Shown: positions 1 through 11,158 of the stretch, piece after piece
Numbering within the stretch: position 1 is the stretch's first letter
Layout: each line of letters starts with the position of its first letter
Assembly (NCBI RefSeq): GCF_000601455.1
Contig: NZ_AZQP01000028.1
Location: 1 to 37,848 of the forward strand
Source of the DNA: Fervidicella metallireducens AeB
GTDB lineage: Bacteria; Bacillota; Clostridia; Clostridiales; Caloramatoraceae
Direction: 5' to 3'
Length of the DNA stretch: 37,848 nucleotides
Position numbers and translations under genes: made by a program
Notes under the pieces: model-generated
What the model saw: only the letters and a program-made list of their open reading frames with translations
Database searches by the model: none
What the model was told of the DNA's origin: nothing

Positions 1-10
1 TGTAAGAATT

Positions 11-985
11 ATGATAAATATAAGAACAGATTTAGCAGTTGAGTCACGTGAATTATATAAAAAAGGTAGCGGTAGAGAAGTTCCTGGTGTTGAAGTAGAA
101 GTGAATAGTGAAAATGAAATCAGTATTACTACTGTAAAAATTGTTGATGAAATAGGTGCAAAGATAATGGGTAAAGCAATAGGAAATTATATAACAATTG
201 AAACGCCGCGCATTATACATTATGATGCAGATTTTCATGACCTTCTAAGCAAAACCTTAGCAAAGGAATTAGGGAAGCTTATTAATTTGAAAGAAAATGA
301 AACTGCACTTGTAGTGGGGTTAGGTAATTGGAATGTTACTCCTGATGCCTTAGGTCCAAGGGTAATATCAAAGCTAATGATTACAAGACATTTAAAAGAA
401 TATATGCCAGAGCAGATTGATGAGGGAATAAATCCAGTTTGTGCAGTTGCCCCTGGTGTACTTGGTATCACTGGAATTGAAACAGCTGAAATAATTCAAG
501 GTATTGTTTCAAAGGTAAAACCTAGTGTGATTATAGTTATAGATGCTCTTGCTTCAAGAAAAATGGAACGTGTTGTAACAACGATACAGATAGGAGATAC
601 AGGAATTAGCCCAGGTTCAGGTGTTGGAAATAAGCGTATGGCTTTTACCAAGGATACGATGGGAGTTCCTGTTATTGCTATTGGAGTTCCAACTGTTGTT
701 GATGCGGCAACTATGGCAAATGATACCATAGATATGATGATAGATAATCTTATAGAGCAAACAAAAGATAACAAAGCATTCTATGAAATGCTTAAAGATA
801 TAGATAAAAACGAGAAATATGTTATGATAAAAGAGATATTAAATCCATATATAGGAGATTTGATGGTAACTCCAAAGGAGATTGACAGTCTGATAGAAGA
901 TATGGCTAAGGTCATAGGAAATGGTATAAATATAGCACTTCATCCTGCCATTGACCTAAAAGATGTTAACAGGTATATTCAATAG
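11..985 (+). CDS. gpr: GPR germination protease (spore endopeptidase)
   Basis: GPR degrades the small acid-soluble proteins (SASPs) that coat DNA in the dormant spore, releasing amino acids during germination. The 324-residue protein is full length for the family. The start region carries the I-R-T-D-L-A-V-E block where the family's zymogen is processed after the Asp; here only seven residues (M-I-N-I-R-T-D) precede the inferred cut, against about 15 in Bacillus. Asp112 (in NVTPDALGP) and Asp178 (in VIDALASR) are 66 residues apart, the same spacing as the two essential aspartates known from B. megaterium GPR (127 and 193). The gene sits directly before spoIIP, a standard clostridial and bacillar pairing, and ends in its own terminator. 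The promoter and most of the ribosome site lie outside the window. Expression in the forespore (sigma-G) is family knowledge, not seen here. Confidence 0.97.
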   Translation: MINIRTDLAVESRELYKKGSGREVPGVEVEVNSENEISITTVKIVDEIGAKIMGKAIGNYITIETPRIIHYDADFHDLLSKTLAKELGKLINLKENETALVVGLGNWNVTPDALGPRVISKLMITRHLKEYMPEQIDEGINPVCAVAPGVLGITGIETAEIIQGIVSKVKPSVIIVIDALASRKMERVVTTIQIGDTGISPGSGVGNKRMAFTKDTMGVPVIAIGVPTVVDAATMANDTIDMMIDNLIEQTKDNKAFYEMLKDIDKNEKYVMIKEILNPYIGDLMVTPKEIDSLIEDMAKVIGNGINIALHPAIDLKDVNRYIQ

Positions 986-1006
986 TCCCTAACAGGGGCT
1001 ATTTTT
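983..1006 (+). terminator. Intrinsic terminator after gpr
   Basis: The stop codon is part of a 7-bp stem (983-989 with 995-1001, one G-U pair) with a 5-nt loop, followed by five T. It separates gpr from spoIIP, so the two can be controlled separately. Confidence 0.75.
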
Positions 1007-1007
1007 G

Positions 1008-1036
1008 TGCTATTTTCTAATCTCCTGCCATATAAT
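1008..1036 (+). promoter_or_regulatory. Possible sigma-E promoter for spoIIP
   Basis: CATATAAT at 1029-1036 resembles the sigma-E -10 element (CATACAnT). TATTT at 1011-1015 lies about 13 bp upstream, in the position of the -35 element. spoIIP belongs to the sigma-E regulon in B. subtilis, so this is plausible, but the match is imperfect in AT-rich DNA. Confidence 0.4.
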
Positions 1037-1068
1037 TAATAAGGCATATTTACAAAGGAGATGAGAAA

Positions 1069-2166
1069 ATGGACATGAATAAAAAGGAACCGATTATCAG
1101 GTGCTTGTTTTTTTTAACTGGGATTATAATTTTTGTAATGCTCTTAACACCGCTTGTAAATTCAGTAACTCTAGCTTCTGATATAAATTTGAATCAAGAT
1201 AATATTTATAAAAAACTATTGGAAAAGTCTTTTACTTCTTTAGAATTTACAATGAACAAAAAAAGTTATGTAAAAAAGAATAGCATGCCAAATATTTTAT
1301 TTAAATATCTAACAAACATTGAATTGACAAATCCAAAAACATACATAGCATCACAAATACCTTTATTAAATTCTGTTGATATTACTTCTATTAATGATGA
1401 AGAGAATTATGAGGAGTATAAACTGGAAGAAGAAAAGGTTGATGAAAATACTGATGAATTAATAGAAGAAAATAATGAATCAAAAAATAGTAATACAGGA
1501 AAATCAAATGTTGAAATAAAAACTATTGTTCCTAAAAATAATGTGGAAGCTAAGAAAGCAAAACTGGATCCAAGAAAACCATTGGTTTTGATATATCATA
1601 CCCACACACAGGAAGCATATAATCCCAGGAAGATTGAGGGGGCAAATCATTCGACAAATTTAAATCTAGGAGTTGTAAAAGTTGGTGAATATATGAAGGA
1701 TGAACTAGAAAACAAATATGGCATTGCAGTAATTCATGATACAACAATCCATGACATACCAGTAAGAGAAAAGGGGTATGAAAAATCAAGGGTGACTTTA
1801 AAAAAATATCTTGCCAAATATAAAAATTTTAAAATAATAATAGATTTACATAGAGATGCTGGAGATAAAAATATTTTTACAGTAAAGGCCAATAATGAAC
1901 TATATGCTAAAATTATGTTTGTCTTAGGAAGTAAAAATAAAAATTATGCAAAAAATTTAAATACAGCAAGACAAATAAATGATATAGTAGATGGCATGTA
2001 TCCAGGTATATCAAAGGGATTTAGAAATATGAATGCCTATTTAAACCAGGATCTATCTCCCAATGTTGTTCTTATAGAGGTTGGATCAAATGAAAATACA
2101 ATGGAGGAAGCCATAAATACAGCTGAGATTCTTGCAAAGACAATAGCAAAGATTATAAATAAATAA
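1069..2166 (+). CDS. spoIIP: Stage II sporulation protein P (peptidoglycan amidase/endopeptidase)
   Basis: SpoIIP cuts peptidoglycan ahead of the engulfing mother-cell membrane, working with SpoIID and SpoIIM (family knowledge). The 365-residue protein has a charged N-terminus, one membrane segment at about residues 10-33, an acidic low-complexity linker (about 110-160), and a C-terminal amidase_3-like domain. Visible domain motifs are H177-T-H179-T-Q-E182, DLHRDAG and VLIEVGSNEN, which carry the His and Glu residues expected to bind zinc and catalyse. The start is ATG 1069, eight bases after the SD site AAAGGAG at 1054-1060; an in-frame ATG at 1075 is too far away. It follows gpr behind a terminator and a possible sigma-E promoter, and precedes lepA, which has its own promoter. 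Confidence 0.95.
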   Translation: MDMNKKEPIIRCLFFLTGIIIFVMLLTPLVNSVTLASDINLNQDNIYKKLLEKSFTSLEFTMNKKSYVKKNSMPNILFKYLTNIELTNPKTYIASQIPLLNSVDITSINDEENYEEYKLEEEKVDENTDELIEENNESKNSNTGKSNVEIKTIVPKNNVEAKKAKLDPRKPLVLIYHTHTQEAYNPRKIEGANHSTNLNLGVVKVGEYMKDELENKYGIAVIHDTTIHDIPVREKGYEKSRVTLKKYLAKYKNFKIIIDLHRDAGDKNIFTVKANNELYAKIMFVLGSKNKNYAKNLNTARQINDIVDGMYPGISKGFRNMNAYLNQDLSPNVVLIEVGSNENTMEEAINTAEILAKTIAKIINK

Positions 2167-2195
2167 AGATTTAAAGCTGTGCTATCTACTTATTG

Positions 2196-2226
2196 TTGAC
2201 ACATTAATGGATATATGTGATATAAT
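2196..2226 (+). promoter_or_regulatory. Sigma-A promoter for lepA
   Basis: TTGACA at 2196-2201 and TATAAT at 2221-2226 are both perfect consensus elements. The spacer is 19 bp, slightly long, which is compensated by an extended -10 TG at 2218-2219. It would drive lepA and hemW. Confidence 0.75.
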
Positions 2227-2286
2227 TTAACTTGATTTATTCTAAGTTAAGAACAAAAGATAATGTGTAATATAAGGAGGATACCT

Positions 2287-4092
2287 ATGGCCAGCAGTAG
2301 ACAGAAAAGAATACGTAATTTCTGTATAATAGCACATATAGATCATGGAAAATCAACATTAGCTGATAGATTAATTGAGAAGACAGGAACCCTTACCCAA
2401 AGAGAAATGGAAGCTCAGGTACTGGATACGATGGAACTTGAAAAAGAAAGAGGAATTACAATAAAAGCACAGGCTGTTAGACTAATCCATACAGATGAGA
2501 ATGGACAAGAGTATATATTAAATTTAATCGATACCCCAGGTCATGTGGATTTTAATTATGAAGTTTCAAGAAGTTTAGCAGCATGTGAAGGTGCAATATT
2601 AGTAGTAGACGCCACACAGGGAATACAGGCTCAGACTTTGGCAAATTGCTATCTAGCCCTCGATCATGATTTGGAAATTGTTCCGGTTATAAATAAAATA
2701 GATTTACCAAGCGCAAGACCAGATGAAGTTAAGCAAGAGATTGAGGATATAATAGGTTTGGATGCTTCTGATGCACCTTTAATTTCTGCTAAGGTAGGAT
2801 TAGGTATTGAAGAAGTTTTAAAAACAATTGTTGAAAAGATTCCTTGTCCATCAGGAGATGAGGAAGATCCACTAAGAGCATTAATTTTTGATAGCTATTA
2901 CGATTCTTATAAAGGTGTTGTTTGTTATGTAAGGGTAATGGAAGGAAGTATAAAACCAGGAACTAAAATTCGCCTAATGGCTACTGAAAAGGAATATGAA
3001 GTTGCAGAGGTTGGAATTTTTACTCCAAGTCTTTTAAACACCCAGGAATTAAAGGCAGGAGATGTTGGATATGTTACAGCTAGCATAAAAAATGTAAGGG
3101 ATGCCAGAGTTGGTGATACTATAACAGAGGCTGAAAGGCCAGCTAAAGAACCACTTGAGGGATATAGACCTGCAATACCTATGGTTTATTGTGGAATATA
3201 TCCAGCAGATGGGGCAAAATACACAGAATTAAGGGAAGCATTAGAAAAACTGCAATTGAATGATGCAGCATTAGTTTTTGAACCAGAAACGTCAATAGCA
3301 CTTGGATTTGGTTTTAGATGCGGTTTCTTAGGACTGCTTCATATGGAGATAATACAAGAAAGACTTGAACGAGAGTATAACCTCGATTTAGTTACAACAG
3401 CACCAAGTGTTATCTATAAAATTACTAAAACTAATGGTGAAGTAATAGATTTAACAAATCCAACTAATATGCCTGAACCATCAGAGATAGATTACATGGA
3501 AGAACCAATCGTAAAAGCTTCGATAATTTGTCCAACTGAATTTGTTGGAGCAGTTATGGATTTATGTCAGGAAAAAAGAGGCACCTTTAAAAATATGGAA
3601 TATTTAGAGACTACAAGGGTTATGTTGCATTATGTTATGCCGTTAAATGAAATAGTTTATGACTTTTTTGATACATTAAAATCAAGAACGAAGGGTTATG
3701 CATCATTAGATTATGAATTAGCAGGATATATGCAGTCAGAATTGGTAAAACTAGATATATTGCTGAACGGTGATATCGTTGATGCTTTATCTCAAATAGT
3801 ACCAAAGGAAAGAGCTTATCAAAAGGGAAGAGCAATAGCAGAAAAGCTGAAAGACATAATTCCAAGACAGATGTTTGAAATCCCAATTCAAGCAGCAATA
3901 GGATCTAAGATTATAGCTAGAGAAACCATCAGAGCATTAAGGAAGGATGTACTTGCTAAATGCTACGGTGGGGATATAACTAGAAAGAAGAAACTCCTTG
4001 AGAAACAAAAAGAAGGTAAGAAGAGAATGAAACAGATTGGTACAGTTGAAGTGCCACAAGAAGCATTTATGTCAGTTTTGAAGGTGGATTGA
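2287..4092 (+). CDS. lepA: Elongation factor 4 (LepA), ribosome-associated GTPase
   Basis: LepA/EF4 is a translational GTPase that binds the ribosome and affects initiation or ribosome assembly and back-translocation (the roles are debated). The protein has the G1 loop [10 protein letters not shown]2 with RGITIKAQ, G3 DTPGHVDF, G4 NKID, the EF-Tu/EF-G-like domains and the C-terminal LepA-specific domain ending in K-R-M-K-Q-I-G and the VEVPQEAF motif. The start is set at ATG 2287 (MASSRQKR), six bases after AAGGAGG (2274-2280), giving 601 residues. The frame is open 24 bases further upstream, but that start lacks a ribosome site. hemW follows with its ATG just two bases past the lepA stop, so the two genes are translationally close. 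Confidence 0.98.
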   Translation: MASSRQKRIRNFCIIAHIDHGKSTLADRLIEKTGTLTQREMEAQVLDTMELEKERGITIKAQAVRLIHTDENGQEYILNLIDTPGHVDFNYEVSRSLAACEGAILVVDATQGIQAQTLANCYLALDHDLEIVPVINKIDLPSARPDEVKQEIEDIIGLDASDAPLISAKVGLGIEEVLKTIVEKIPCPSGDEEDPLRALIFDSYYDSYKGVVCYVRVMEGSIKPGTKIRLMATEKEYEVAEVGIFTPSLLNTQELKAGDVGYVTASIKNVRDARVGDTITEAERPAKEPLEGYRPAIPMVYCGIYPADGAKYTELREALEKLQLNDAALVFEPETSIALGFGFRCGFLGLLHMEIIQERLEREYNLDLVTTAPSVIYKITKTNGEVIDLTNPTNMPEPSEIDYMEEPIVKASIICPTEFVGAVMDLCQEKRGTFKNMEYLETTRVMLHYVMPLNEIVYDFFDTLKSRTKGYASLDYELAGYMQSELVKLDILLNGDIVDALSQIVPKERAYQKGRAIAEKLKDIIPRQMFEIPIQAAIGSKIIARETIRALRKDVLAKCYGGDITRKKKLLEKQKEGKKRMKQIGTVEVPQEAFMSVLKVD

Positions 4093-4094
4093 TT

Positions 4095-5198
4095 ATGAAT
4101 TCATTATATGTACACATACCCTTTTGTATTAAAAAATGTTTATATTGTGATTTTAACTCAAATTCTGATTTAAATTTACAGGATGCATATGTAGAGGCTT
4201 TGATTAAAGAAATACGATCTTTGGATTATGATGAATTTAATACTATTTTTGTTGGTGGGGGTACTCCCACCATTTTAAATTTAAAAAACATGGAAAAACT
4301 TCTAAAGGAACTTATGAAATTTAACAGTAAAGAATTTACATTTGAAGCTAATCCAGGGACAATTACGGGGGATAAAATAAAATTATTAAAGGAATTTGGA
4401 GTAAATCGAATTTCAATGGGACTTCAGGCATGGCAGGATAGGCTGTTAAAAAAGCTTGGCAGAGTTCATGACTTAAATGATTTTCTATTTAGCTATGATT
4501 TGATTAGAAAAGAACAATTTAATAATGTCAATATAGATTTAATGTTTGCAATTCCAGAACAGTCAGTTGAAGATTGGATTGAAACTGTTGATAATGTTTT
4601 GAAAATTAAGCCAGAACACATATCTTGTTATAGTCTTATAATAGAAGAAGGGACTCCATTTTATAAAATGGAAATGGAGGGAGAATTAAAAGTCGTTGAT
4701 GAGTCTGATGAAAGACAAATGTATTATTATTCTGTATCAAAGTTGAACAGTAACGGATTGAATCAATATGAAATATCAAATTTCTCTATGAATGGATATG
4801 AATGCAAACATAATATAACATATTGGAAGAACAAAGAATATATAGGAGTAGGTTCAGGGGCACATTCTTATGAAAATGGATTTAGATATTTTAATATAAG
4901 AAAAACTGATGGATATATTAAGGCTATGGCAAATGGGTCAGCTGTTGAAGAAAGAATTAAAATTACTAAAAATGATGAGATTTCAGAATATATGTTTTTA
5001 GGATTAAGAATGATTGAAGGAATAAACAAAAAAGATTTTGAAGAACGATTTAATTTAAAAGTAGAGGACATATTTCAAAAAGAAATAATTAAGCTTGAAA
5101 GACAAAACTTAATAATTAACGATAAATCAAGCATTAAATTAACTCCGAAAGGAATAGATTTATCAAATCAAGTATTTCTACATTTTTTGATGGAATAA
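4095..5198 (+). CDS. hemW: HemW, radical SAM heme chaperone-like protein
   Basis: HemW was long annotated as an oxygen-independent coproporphyrinogen oxidase; members with the CxxxCxxC-x-F signature are now regarded as heme-binding chaperones that deliver heme. Here C11, C15 and C18 bind the 4Fe-4S cluster and are followed by D-F, the HemW pattern rather than the fourth Cys of true HemN. The next motif is FVGGGTPT, which contacts SAM. ATG 4095 is chosen because AAGGTGG (4081-4087) lies seven bases before it; a TTG at 4089 overlaps the lepA stop. The protein is 367 residues, normal length, with a C-terminal winged-helix-like HemN_C region. It is cotranscribed with lepA, an order shared with Bacillus. 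Confidence 0.93.
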   Translation: MNSLYVHIPFCIKKCLYCDFNSNSDLNLQDAYVEALIKEIRSLDYDEFNTIFVGGGTPTILNLKNMEKLLKELMKFNSKEFTFEANPGTITGDKIKLLKEFGVNRISMGLQAWQDRLLKKLGRVHDLNDFLFSYDLIRKEQFNNVNIDLMFAIPEQSVEDWIETVDNVLKIKPEHISCYSLIIEEGTPFYKMEMEGELKVVDESDERQMYYYSVSKLNSNGLNQYEISNFSMNGYECKHNITYWKNKEYIGVGSGAHSYENGFRYFNIRKTDGYIKAMANGSAVEERIKITKNDEISEYMFLGLRMIEGINKKDFEERFNLKVEDIFQKEIIKLERQNLIINDKSSIKLTPKGIDLSNQVFLHFLME

Positions 5199-5214
5199 AA
5201 ATTATATGGGGATA

Positions 5215-5243
5215 TTGACAAATTTACCTAGTAGTGATATTTT
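5215..5243 (+). promoter_or_regulatory. Sigma-A promoter of the hrcA heat-shock operon
   Basis: TTGACA (5215-5220) is separated by 17 bp from TATTTT (5238-5243). The predicted start of transcription falls just before or in the CIRCE operator, the normal arrangement for HrcA repression. Confidence 0.65.
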
Positions 5244-5255
5244 TATATCGTAACG

Positions 5256-5282
5256 TTAGCACTCAATAAAGAAGAGTGCTAA
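5256..5282 (+). promoter_or_regulatory. CIRCE operator (HrcA-binding site)
   Basis: TTAGCACTC, nine bases, then GAGTGCTAA form a perfect 9-9-9 CIRCE inverted repeat between the promoter and the hrcA SD. HrcA binds this DNA and represses the operon; the titration of HrcA by GroE during heat shock is established for the family. It is the only CIRCE copy I see in the window. Confidence 0.97.
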
Positions 5283-5300
5283 CAATGAGGAGGTGATAAC

Positions 5301-6332
5301 ATGGATTTAGGGGAAAGAAAAAAACTTATACTAAGGGCAATTGTTAATGACTATATTCAGACAGCTGAACCCGTTGGTTCAAGGAGTATATCAAAAAAAC
5401 AAGAAATAGGCATAAGTTCAGCAACTATTAGAAACGAAATGGCTGATTTAGAAGAATTAGGTTACCTTCAACAGCCTCATACTTCAGCGGGAAGAATACC
5501 TTCAGATAAAGGATATAGATTTTATGTTAATGAATTAATGGAAGTAAATGTTCCAACAGTTAAAGAAATAGAATATATGAAAAATATGATGCAATTAGTT
5601 ACTGTAAACGAGATTAACAAAATTATAAAAAGAATGACAAAGATGCTTTCCCAAATAACTTGTTATACTTCAGCTATAGTGACTCCATCTGTAAAAAATA
5701 GCTCAGTTAAATCAATACAACTAATCCATGTTACATCAAATGATATTGTTGCTGTGATTGTGACGGACACAGGTATTATAAAAAATTTTGTTATAAATAC
5801 ACCTAGATCAATCACAAATGATACATTGATTAAGATAAATAATATGCTAAATGAAAAGTTGTCTGGTTTGACTTTAAATGAAATTAATTTAGAAGTAATT
5901 TCATCAATACAGAGTGAGTTACGTGGTTACACTGAAATTCTAAATGCTATAATACCAGCCTTATATGAGTGCTTAACATCTATGGATTGTGATGTATTTT
6001 TAGAGGGAGTAACTAACATTTTTAAGCATCCTGAATACAAGGATATAGAAAAAGCAGAGAATTTCTTATCTATCTTGGATAAAAAAGATATAATCAAAAA
6101 AATTCTTACGGTGGATGATAATAACTATTCAGTTTATATAGGTAATGAAAATATTTACGATGGAATAAAGGATTGCAGTATTGTCAAAGCCACATACAGG
6201 ATAAATAACAAAACAGTTGGACATATTGGAGTTATTGGACCAACTCGTATGGATTATGGAAAAGTTATAGGAACGCTGAAGCTAATTTCTACAACTATAA
6301 ATGATATGTTAAAGAATACTTCAAAGGAATAG
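5301..6332 (+). CDS. hrcA: HrcA, heat-inducible transcription repressor
   Basis: HrcA represses class I heat-shock genes through the CIRCE element that lies directly in front of this gene, so the operon is autoregulated. The 343-residue protein starts with a winged-helix domain (about 1-75), with the signature block S-S-A-T-I-R-N-E-M-A-D-L-E at about 40-52 and the wing sequence QPHTSAGRIPSDKGYR. A GAF-like dimerisation domain follows, and the C-terminus has the conserved G-V-I-G-P-T-R-M-D-Y pattern. The ATG at 5301 is preceded by a strong AGGAGGTGAT site (5288-5297). It is the first gene of hrcA-grpE-dnaK-dnaJ. Confidence 0.98.
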   Translation: MDLGERKKLILRAIVNDYIQTAEPVGSRSISKKQEIGISSATIRNEMADLEELGYLQQPHTSAGRIPSDKGYRFYVNELMEVNVPTVKEIEYMKNMMQLVTVNEINKIIKRMTKMLSQITCYTSAIVTPSVKNSSVKSIQLIHVTSNDIVAVIVTDTGIIKNFVINTPRSITNDTLIKINNMLNEKLSGLTLNEINLEVISSIQSELRGYTEILNAIIPALYECLTSMDCDVFLEGVTNIFKHPEYKDIEKAENFLSILDKKDIIKKILTVDDNNYSVYIGNENIYDGIKDCSIVKATYRINNKTVGHIGVIGPTRMDYGKVIGTLKLISTTINDMLKNTSKE

Positions 6333-6368
6333 TATAATAACTTACTTTACGTTATCGGGGTGATATGA

Positions 6369-6941
6369 ATGAAAGAAAATGAAAATACTGTCCATACATC
6401 TTCAGAAATACTTGAAGATGAAGTACAAAACAATATGGATTGTAATGACAATGTAGACACAGAAGTAGAAGGAAAAAGCGAAGACGTTAATGAAGAGTTA
6501 AAAAAAATAATTGAAGAAAAAGACAAACAGTGTCAGGAATATCTAGATATGCTAAAAAGAACAAAGGCTGAGTTTGACAATTTCAGGAAAAGAACTGCAA
6601 AAGAAAAAGAAAGCATGTATGATGATGGTTTTGGAGATTCAATAAAAGAGATATTACCTATATTGGATAACCTTGAAAGAGCCGTTAGCTTTAATACTGA
6701 AAAAAATAGTTTTTCAGATGGAGTTGAGATGGTATTAAAGATGTTTAAGGACACTTTAGCAAAACTAGGTGTGGAAGAAATAAAATCTGAAGGTGAAGAA
6801 TTTAATCCAAACTATCATAATGCAGTAATGCATATAGAAGATGAAAATTTTGATAAAAATATAGTTGTAGAAGTATTTCAAAAGGGATATATCTACAAAG
6901 ACAGAGTACTTAGATATAGTATGGTAAAAGTAGCAAATTAA
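6369..6941 (+). CDS. grpE: GrpE, nucleotide exchange factor for DnaK
   Basis: GrpE releases ADP from DnaK and so resets the chaperone cycle. The 190-residue protein has an acidic N-terminus, a long coiled-coil helix (about 35-90, including the conserved A-E-F-D-N-F-R-K-R) and the C-terminal beta domain with V-F-Q-K-G-Y and D-R-V-L-R-Y-S-M-V-K-V. The start is ATG 6369 after GGGGTGAT; another ATG at 6365 is in a frame that closes after four codons. It sits between hrcA and dnaK with short gaps, consistent with a single transcript. Confidence 0.97.
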   Translation: MKENENTVHTSSEILEDEVQNNMDCNDNVDTEVEGKSEDVNEELKKIIEEKDKQCQEYLDMLKRTKAEFDNFRKRTAKEKESMYDDGFGDSIKEILPILDNLERAVSFNTEKNSFSDGVEMVLKMFKDTLAKLGVEEIKSEGEEFNPNYHNAVMHIEDENFDKNIVVEVFQKGYIYKDRVLRYSMVKVAN

Positions 6942-6946
6942 CATAA

Positions 6947-8791
<1,845 letters not shown>

Positions 8792-8792
8792 T

Positions 8793-8815
8793 AAGGGGGG
8801 ATTTAATCCCTCCTT
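8793..8815 (+). other. dnaK-dnaJ intergenic hairpin
   Basis: A 9-bp stem (8793-8801 with 8807-8815, one G-U pair) with a 5-nt loop lies between dnaK and dnaJ. It is followed by AAAAC, not a T run, so it is not a normal terminator. It may protect or process the mRNA, so that dnaK and dnaJ are made in different amounts; this role is inference. Confidence 0.6.
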
Positions 8816-8841
8816 AAAACATGTGGAAGGTGGTGAAATTT

Positions 8842-9984
8842 GTGTCTAAAGACTACTATTCAATTCTTGGTGTTGAAAAAAATGCCTCAGAAGAAGATAT
8901 AAAGAAGGCTTTTAGAAAATTAGCAATAAAGTATCATCCAGATAAAAATCCTGGAAATAAAGAAGCAGAAAATAAATTTAAAGAAATAAACGAAGCATAT
9001 CAAGTACTTTCAGATCCTCAAAAGAGACAACAATATGATCAGTTCGGAACAACAGACTTTAACGGCCAGGGTGGCTTTGGAGGTTTTGGAGGTTTCGAAG
9101 GGTTTGAAGGATTTGGAGGTTTTTCAGATATATTTGGTGATATATTCGGTGACATGTTTGGAGGATCATCTTCAAGAAGAAGAAACAATGGTCCTCAAAG
9201 GGGTGCTGATTTAGAATATGTTCTTGAATTAGCCTTTGAAGAAGCTGCCTTTGGTGTTAAAAAAGATATTGATGTATACAGATATGAAACCTGTGAAAAA
9301 TGCAATGGTACAGGTGCAAAACCAGGAACATCACCTAAAACATGTGATAAATGTAACGGAACAGGACAAATGAAGACTCAAAAACGGACTCCATTTGGAA
9401 GTTTTGTTAGTGTTACAACATGTGATAAGTGTAATGGAGAAGGAAAGATAGTAGAAAGTCCATGTCCAGATTGCTTGGGAAAAGGAAAAATTAAAAGAAA
9501 AAAAGTTGTTTCCATTAATATTCCAGCTGGAGTGGATAATGGCAACACTATTCCACTACGTGGAGAAGGAGAACCAGGTATTAGAGGTGGTGGGCCAGGA
9601 GATTTATATATTCATATAAAAGTTAAACCTCACAAATTGTTTAAGAGGCAAGGTTTTGATCTAGTTTGTGAGTTACCAATTTCTTTTATAAAAGCAACGT
9701 TAGGTGGAGAGATAAATATTCCAACACTTGAGGGTTCAGAGAAACATCAAATACAAGAGGGTACTCAGACAGGTACTGTAATTAAAGTTAAGGGCAAAGG
9801 AATTCCAAAACTTCGAGGTGGTGGAAGAGGAGATTTATATGTTCAAGTCAATGTTGAAATTCCAAGGAAATTAAATGATGAACAGAGGGATCTAATGAAA
9901 AAACTTGCGGTAGCATTTAATGAAGAAGTTGCAGAAACAAAAAAATCCTTTATGGATAAAGTAAAAGATGCTTTTAGCAGCTAA
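8842..9984 (+). CDS. dnaJ: DnaJ, Hsp40 co-chaperone
   Basis: DnaJ delivers clients to DnaK and stimulates its ATPase. Domains in order: J domain with H32-P33-D34, a long Gly/Phe-rich region (about 72-110), a zinc-binding domain with four CxxCxGxG repeats ([32 protein letters not shown]), and the C-terminal substrate-binding domains. The start is set at GTG 8842 ([10 protein letters not shown]), six bases after AAGGTGGTG (8827-8835). The frame opens at ATG 8821, but that codon lies upstream of the ribosome site. The protein is 380 residues. A terminator follows, so the class I heat-shock unit probably ends here with some read-through to prmA. Confidence 0.98.
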   Translation: MSKDYYSILGVEKNASEEDIKKAFRKLAIKYHPDKNPGNKEAENKFKEINEAYQVLSDPQKRQQYDQFGTTDFNGQGGFGGFGGFEGFEGFGGFSDIFGDIFGDMFGGSSSRRRNNGPQRGADLEYVLELAFEEAAFGVKKDIDVYRYETCEKCNGTGAKPGTSPKTCDKCNGTGQMKTQKRTPFGSFVSVTTCDKCNGEGKIVESPCPDCLGKGKIKRKKVVSINIPAGVDNGNTIPLRGEGEPGIRGGGPGDLYIHIKVKPHKLFKRQGFDLVCELPISFIKATLGGEINIPTLEGSEKHQIQEGTQTGTVIKVKGKGIPKLRGGGRGDLYVQVNVEIPRKLNDEQRDLMKKLAVAFNEEVAETKKSFMDKVKDAFSS

Positions 9985-9989
9985 TTTTA

Positions 9990-10024
9990 AAAAGCAGTCA
10001 CATTAAATTGTGCTGCTTTTATTT
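9990..10024 (+). terminator. Terminator after dnaJ
   Basis: AAAAGCAG with CAC (one bulged T) pairs with GTG and CTGCTTTT across an 8-nt AT-rich loop, giving 11 bp followed by T-rich sequence. It marks the end of the hrcA-dnaJ transcript. Confidence 0.8.
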
Positions 10025-10079
10025 AATTAAATGGGATATTTTAAAAACTGATAGAAAGTTATAGAGTTTTGGATTTACA

Positions 10080-10099
10080 TTAAATTAAATTAAATTAAA
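10080..10099. repeat. Short tandem repeat (TTAAA)x4
   Basis: Four perfect copies of a 5-bp AT unit lie in the 221-bp gap between dnaJ and prmA. A length-variable AT tract upstream of a gene can affect promoter strength, but no clear promoter is seen next to it. Nothing else is recognised in this gap. Confidence 0.7.
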
Positions 10100-10205
10100 T
10101 ACATTTTGTTTTATATTTTAAATAATTGTGCAAAATTATAGATAGAAAAACTATTTGTTTTATAATAATATAGTTTATAGAATTACAATGAAGGGAATGA
10201 AGATT

Positions 10206-11147
10206 GTGCAGGGAAAATGGATAGAAGTTAAAGTAATAACAACAAGTGAAGCAGTTGAACCTATATCAGGAATTTTCTATGGTTTGGATGTTAAGGGTGT
10301 GGCCATTGAAGATCCTAATGACATAGCTAGCAGGGAACAAGGTCCTTTAAGCTGGGATTTTGCAGATTCCAATATTTTTGAATATGGAGATAAAGCAGCG
10401 GTTGTTAAAGGTTATTTCAGCCAGGAAGAAGATATAGAAAAAATAATTAAATACATAGAAGATAAAATTAAAGAACTTAAAGGTCTCGGAGTTAACGTTG
10501 GGGATGGAAAAGTTATTCATATGGCAGTTTTTGAAGAAGATTGGGCTACATCTTGGAAAAAGTACTATAAGACACTAAAACTCGGTAAAAGAATAGTTAT
10601 AAAGCCAACATGGGAAGATTATGATAAAAAGGATGATGAATTAATAATTGAATTGGATCCTGGTATGGCTTTTGGTACTGGAACACATGAAACAACAATG
10701 ATGTGTGTAGAGTTGTTGGAAAAATATGTGGATGGCGATGACGTGGTTTTTGATATCGGCACAGGTTCAGGAATACTTGCAATAACAGCTTCAAAGCTTG
10801 GTGCTAAGAAAGTTGTTGGAGTTGATTTAGATGAAGTAGCAGTTGATGCTGCAAAAGAAAATGTTAATTTTAATAATTTAGATAATGTAGAAATTAAATG
10901 CGGAAACCTTGTAGAAGTGGTTGAAGGAAAAGCTGATATAATTGTGGCTAACATAATAGCAGATGTTATTGTACATTTAACAAAAATAGTTAAACCTTTT
11001 ATGAAAAATGAAAGCTTATTCATATCATCAGGTATAATTAATGATAGAAAAGAAGATGTATTAAAGGCCCTAGAAGATGCAAATTTTTCAATTCTTGAAA
11101 TTAGAGAAATGGGAGACTGGGTTGCTATAGTTTCAAAGATTAAGTAA
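10206..11147 (+). CDS. prmA: PrmA, ribosomal protein L11 methyltransferase
   Basis: PrmA is a SAM-dependent enzyme that trimethylates lysines of ribosomal protein L11. The N-terminal domain recognises L11 (WIEVKVITTSEAVEPISG). The Rossmann methyltransferase domain shows DPGMAFGTGTHETT, DIGTGSGILAI, VVGVDLD and VANIIADV. The start is probably GTG 10206 (MQGKWIEV), nine bases after AAGGGA (10191-10196), giving 313 residues, matching the family length of about 310. In-frame ATGs at 10188 and 10197 and a TTG at 10155 are open but badly placed relative to the ribosome site. It is followed closely by rsmE and mtaB, the same order as in B. subtilis downstream of dnaJ. Confidence 0.96.
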   Translation: MQGKWIEVKVITTSEAVEPISGIFYGLDVKGVAIEDPNDIASREQGPLSWDFADSNIFEYGDKAAVVKGYFSQEEDIEKIIKYIEDKIKELKGLGVNVGDGKVIHMAVFEEDWATSWKKYYKTLKLGKRIVIKPTWEDYDKKDDELIIELDPGMAFGTGTHETTMMCVELLEKYVDGDDVVFDIGTGSGILAITASKLGAKKVVGVDLDEVAVDAAKENVNFNNLDNVEIKCGNLVEVVEGKADIIVANIIADVIVHLTKIVKPFMKNESLFISSGIINDRKEDVLKALEDANFSILEIREMGDWVAIVSKIK

Positions 11148-11158
11148 AGGAGAGAAAT

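Noticed and set aside
2263-2286. An eight-codon N-terminal extension of LepA
   Set aside because: The SD AAGGAGG (2274-2280) would lie inside it; ATG 2287 has the correct spacing and the normal family start.
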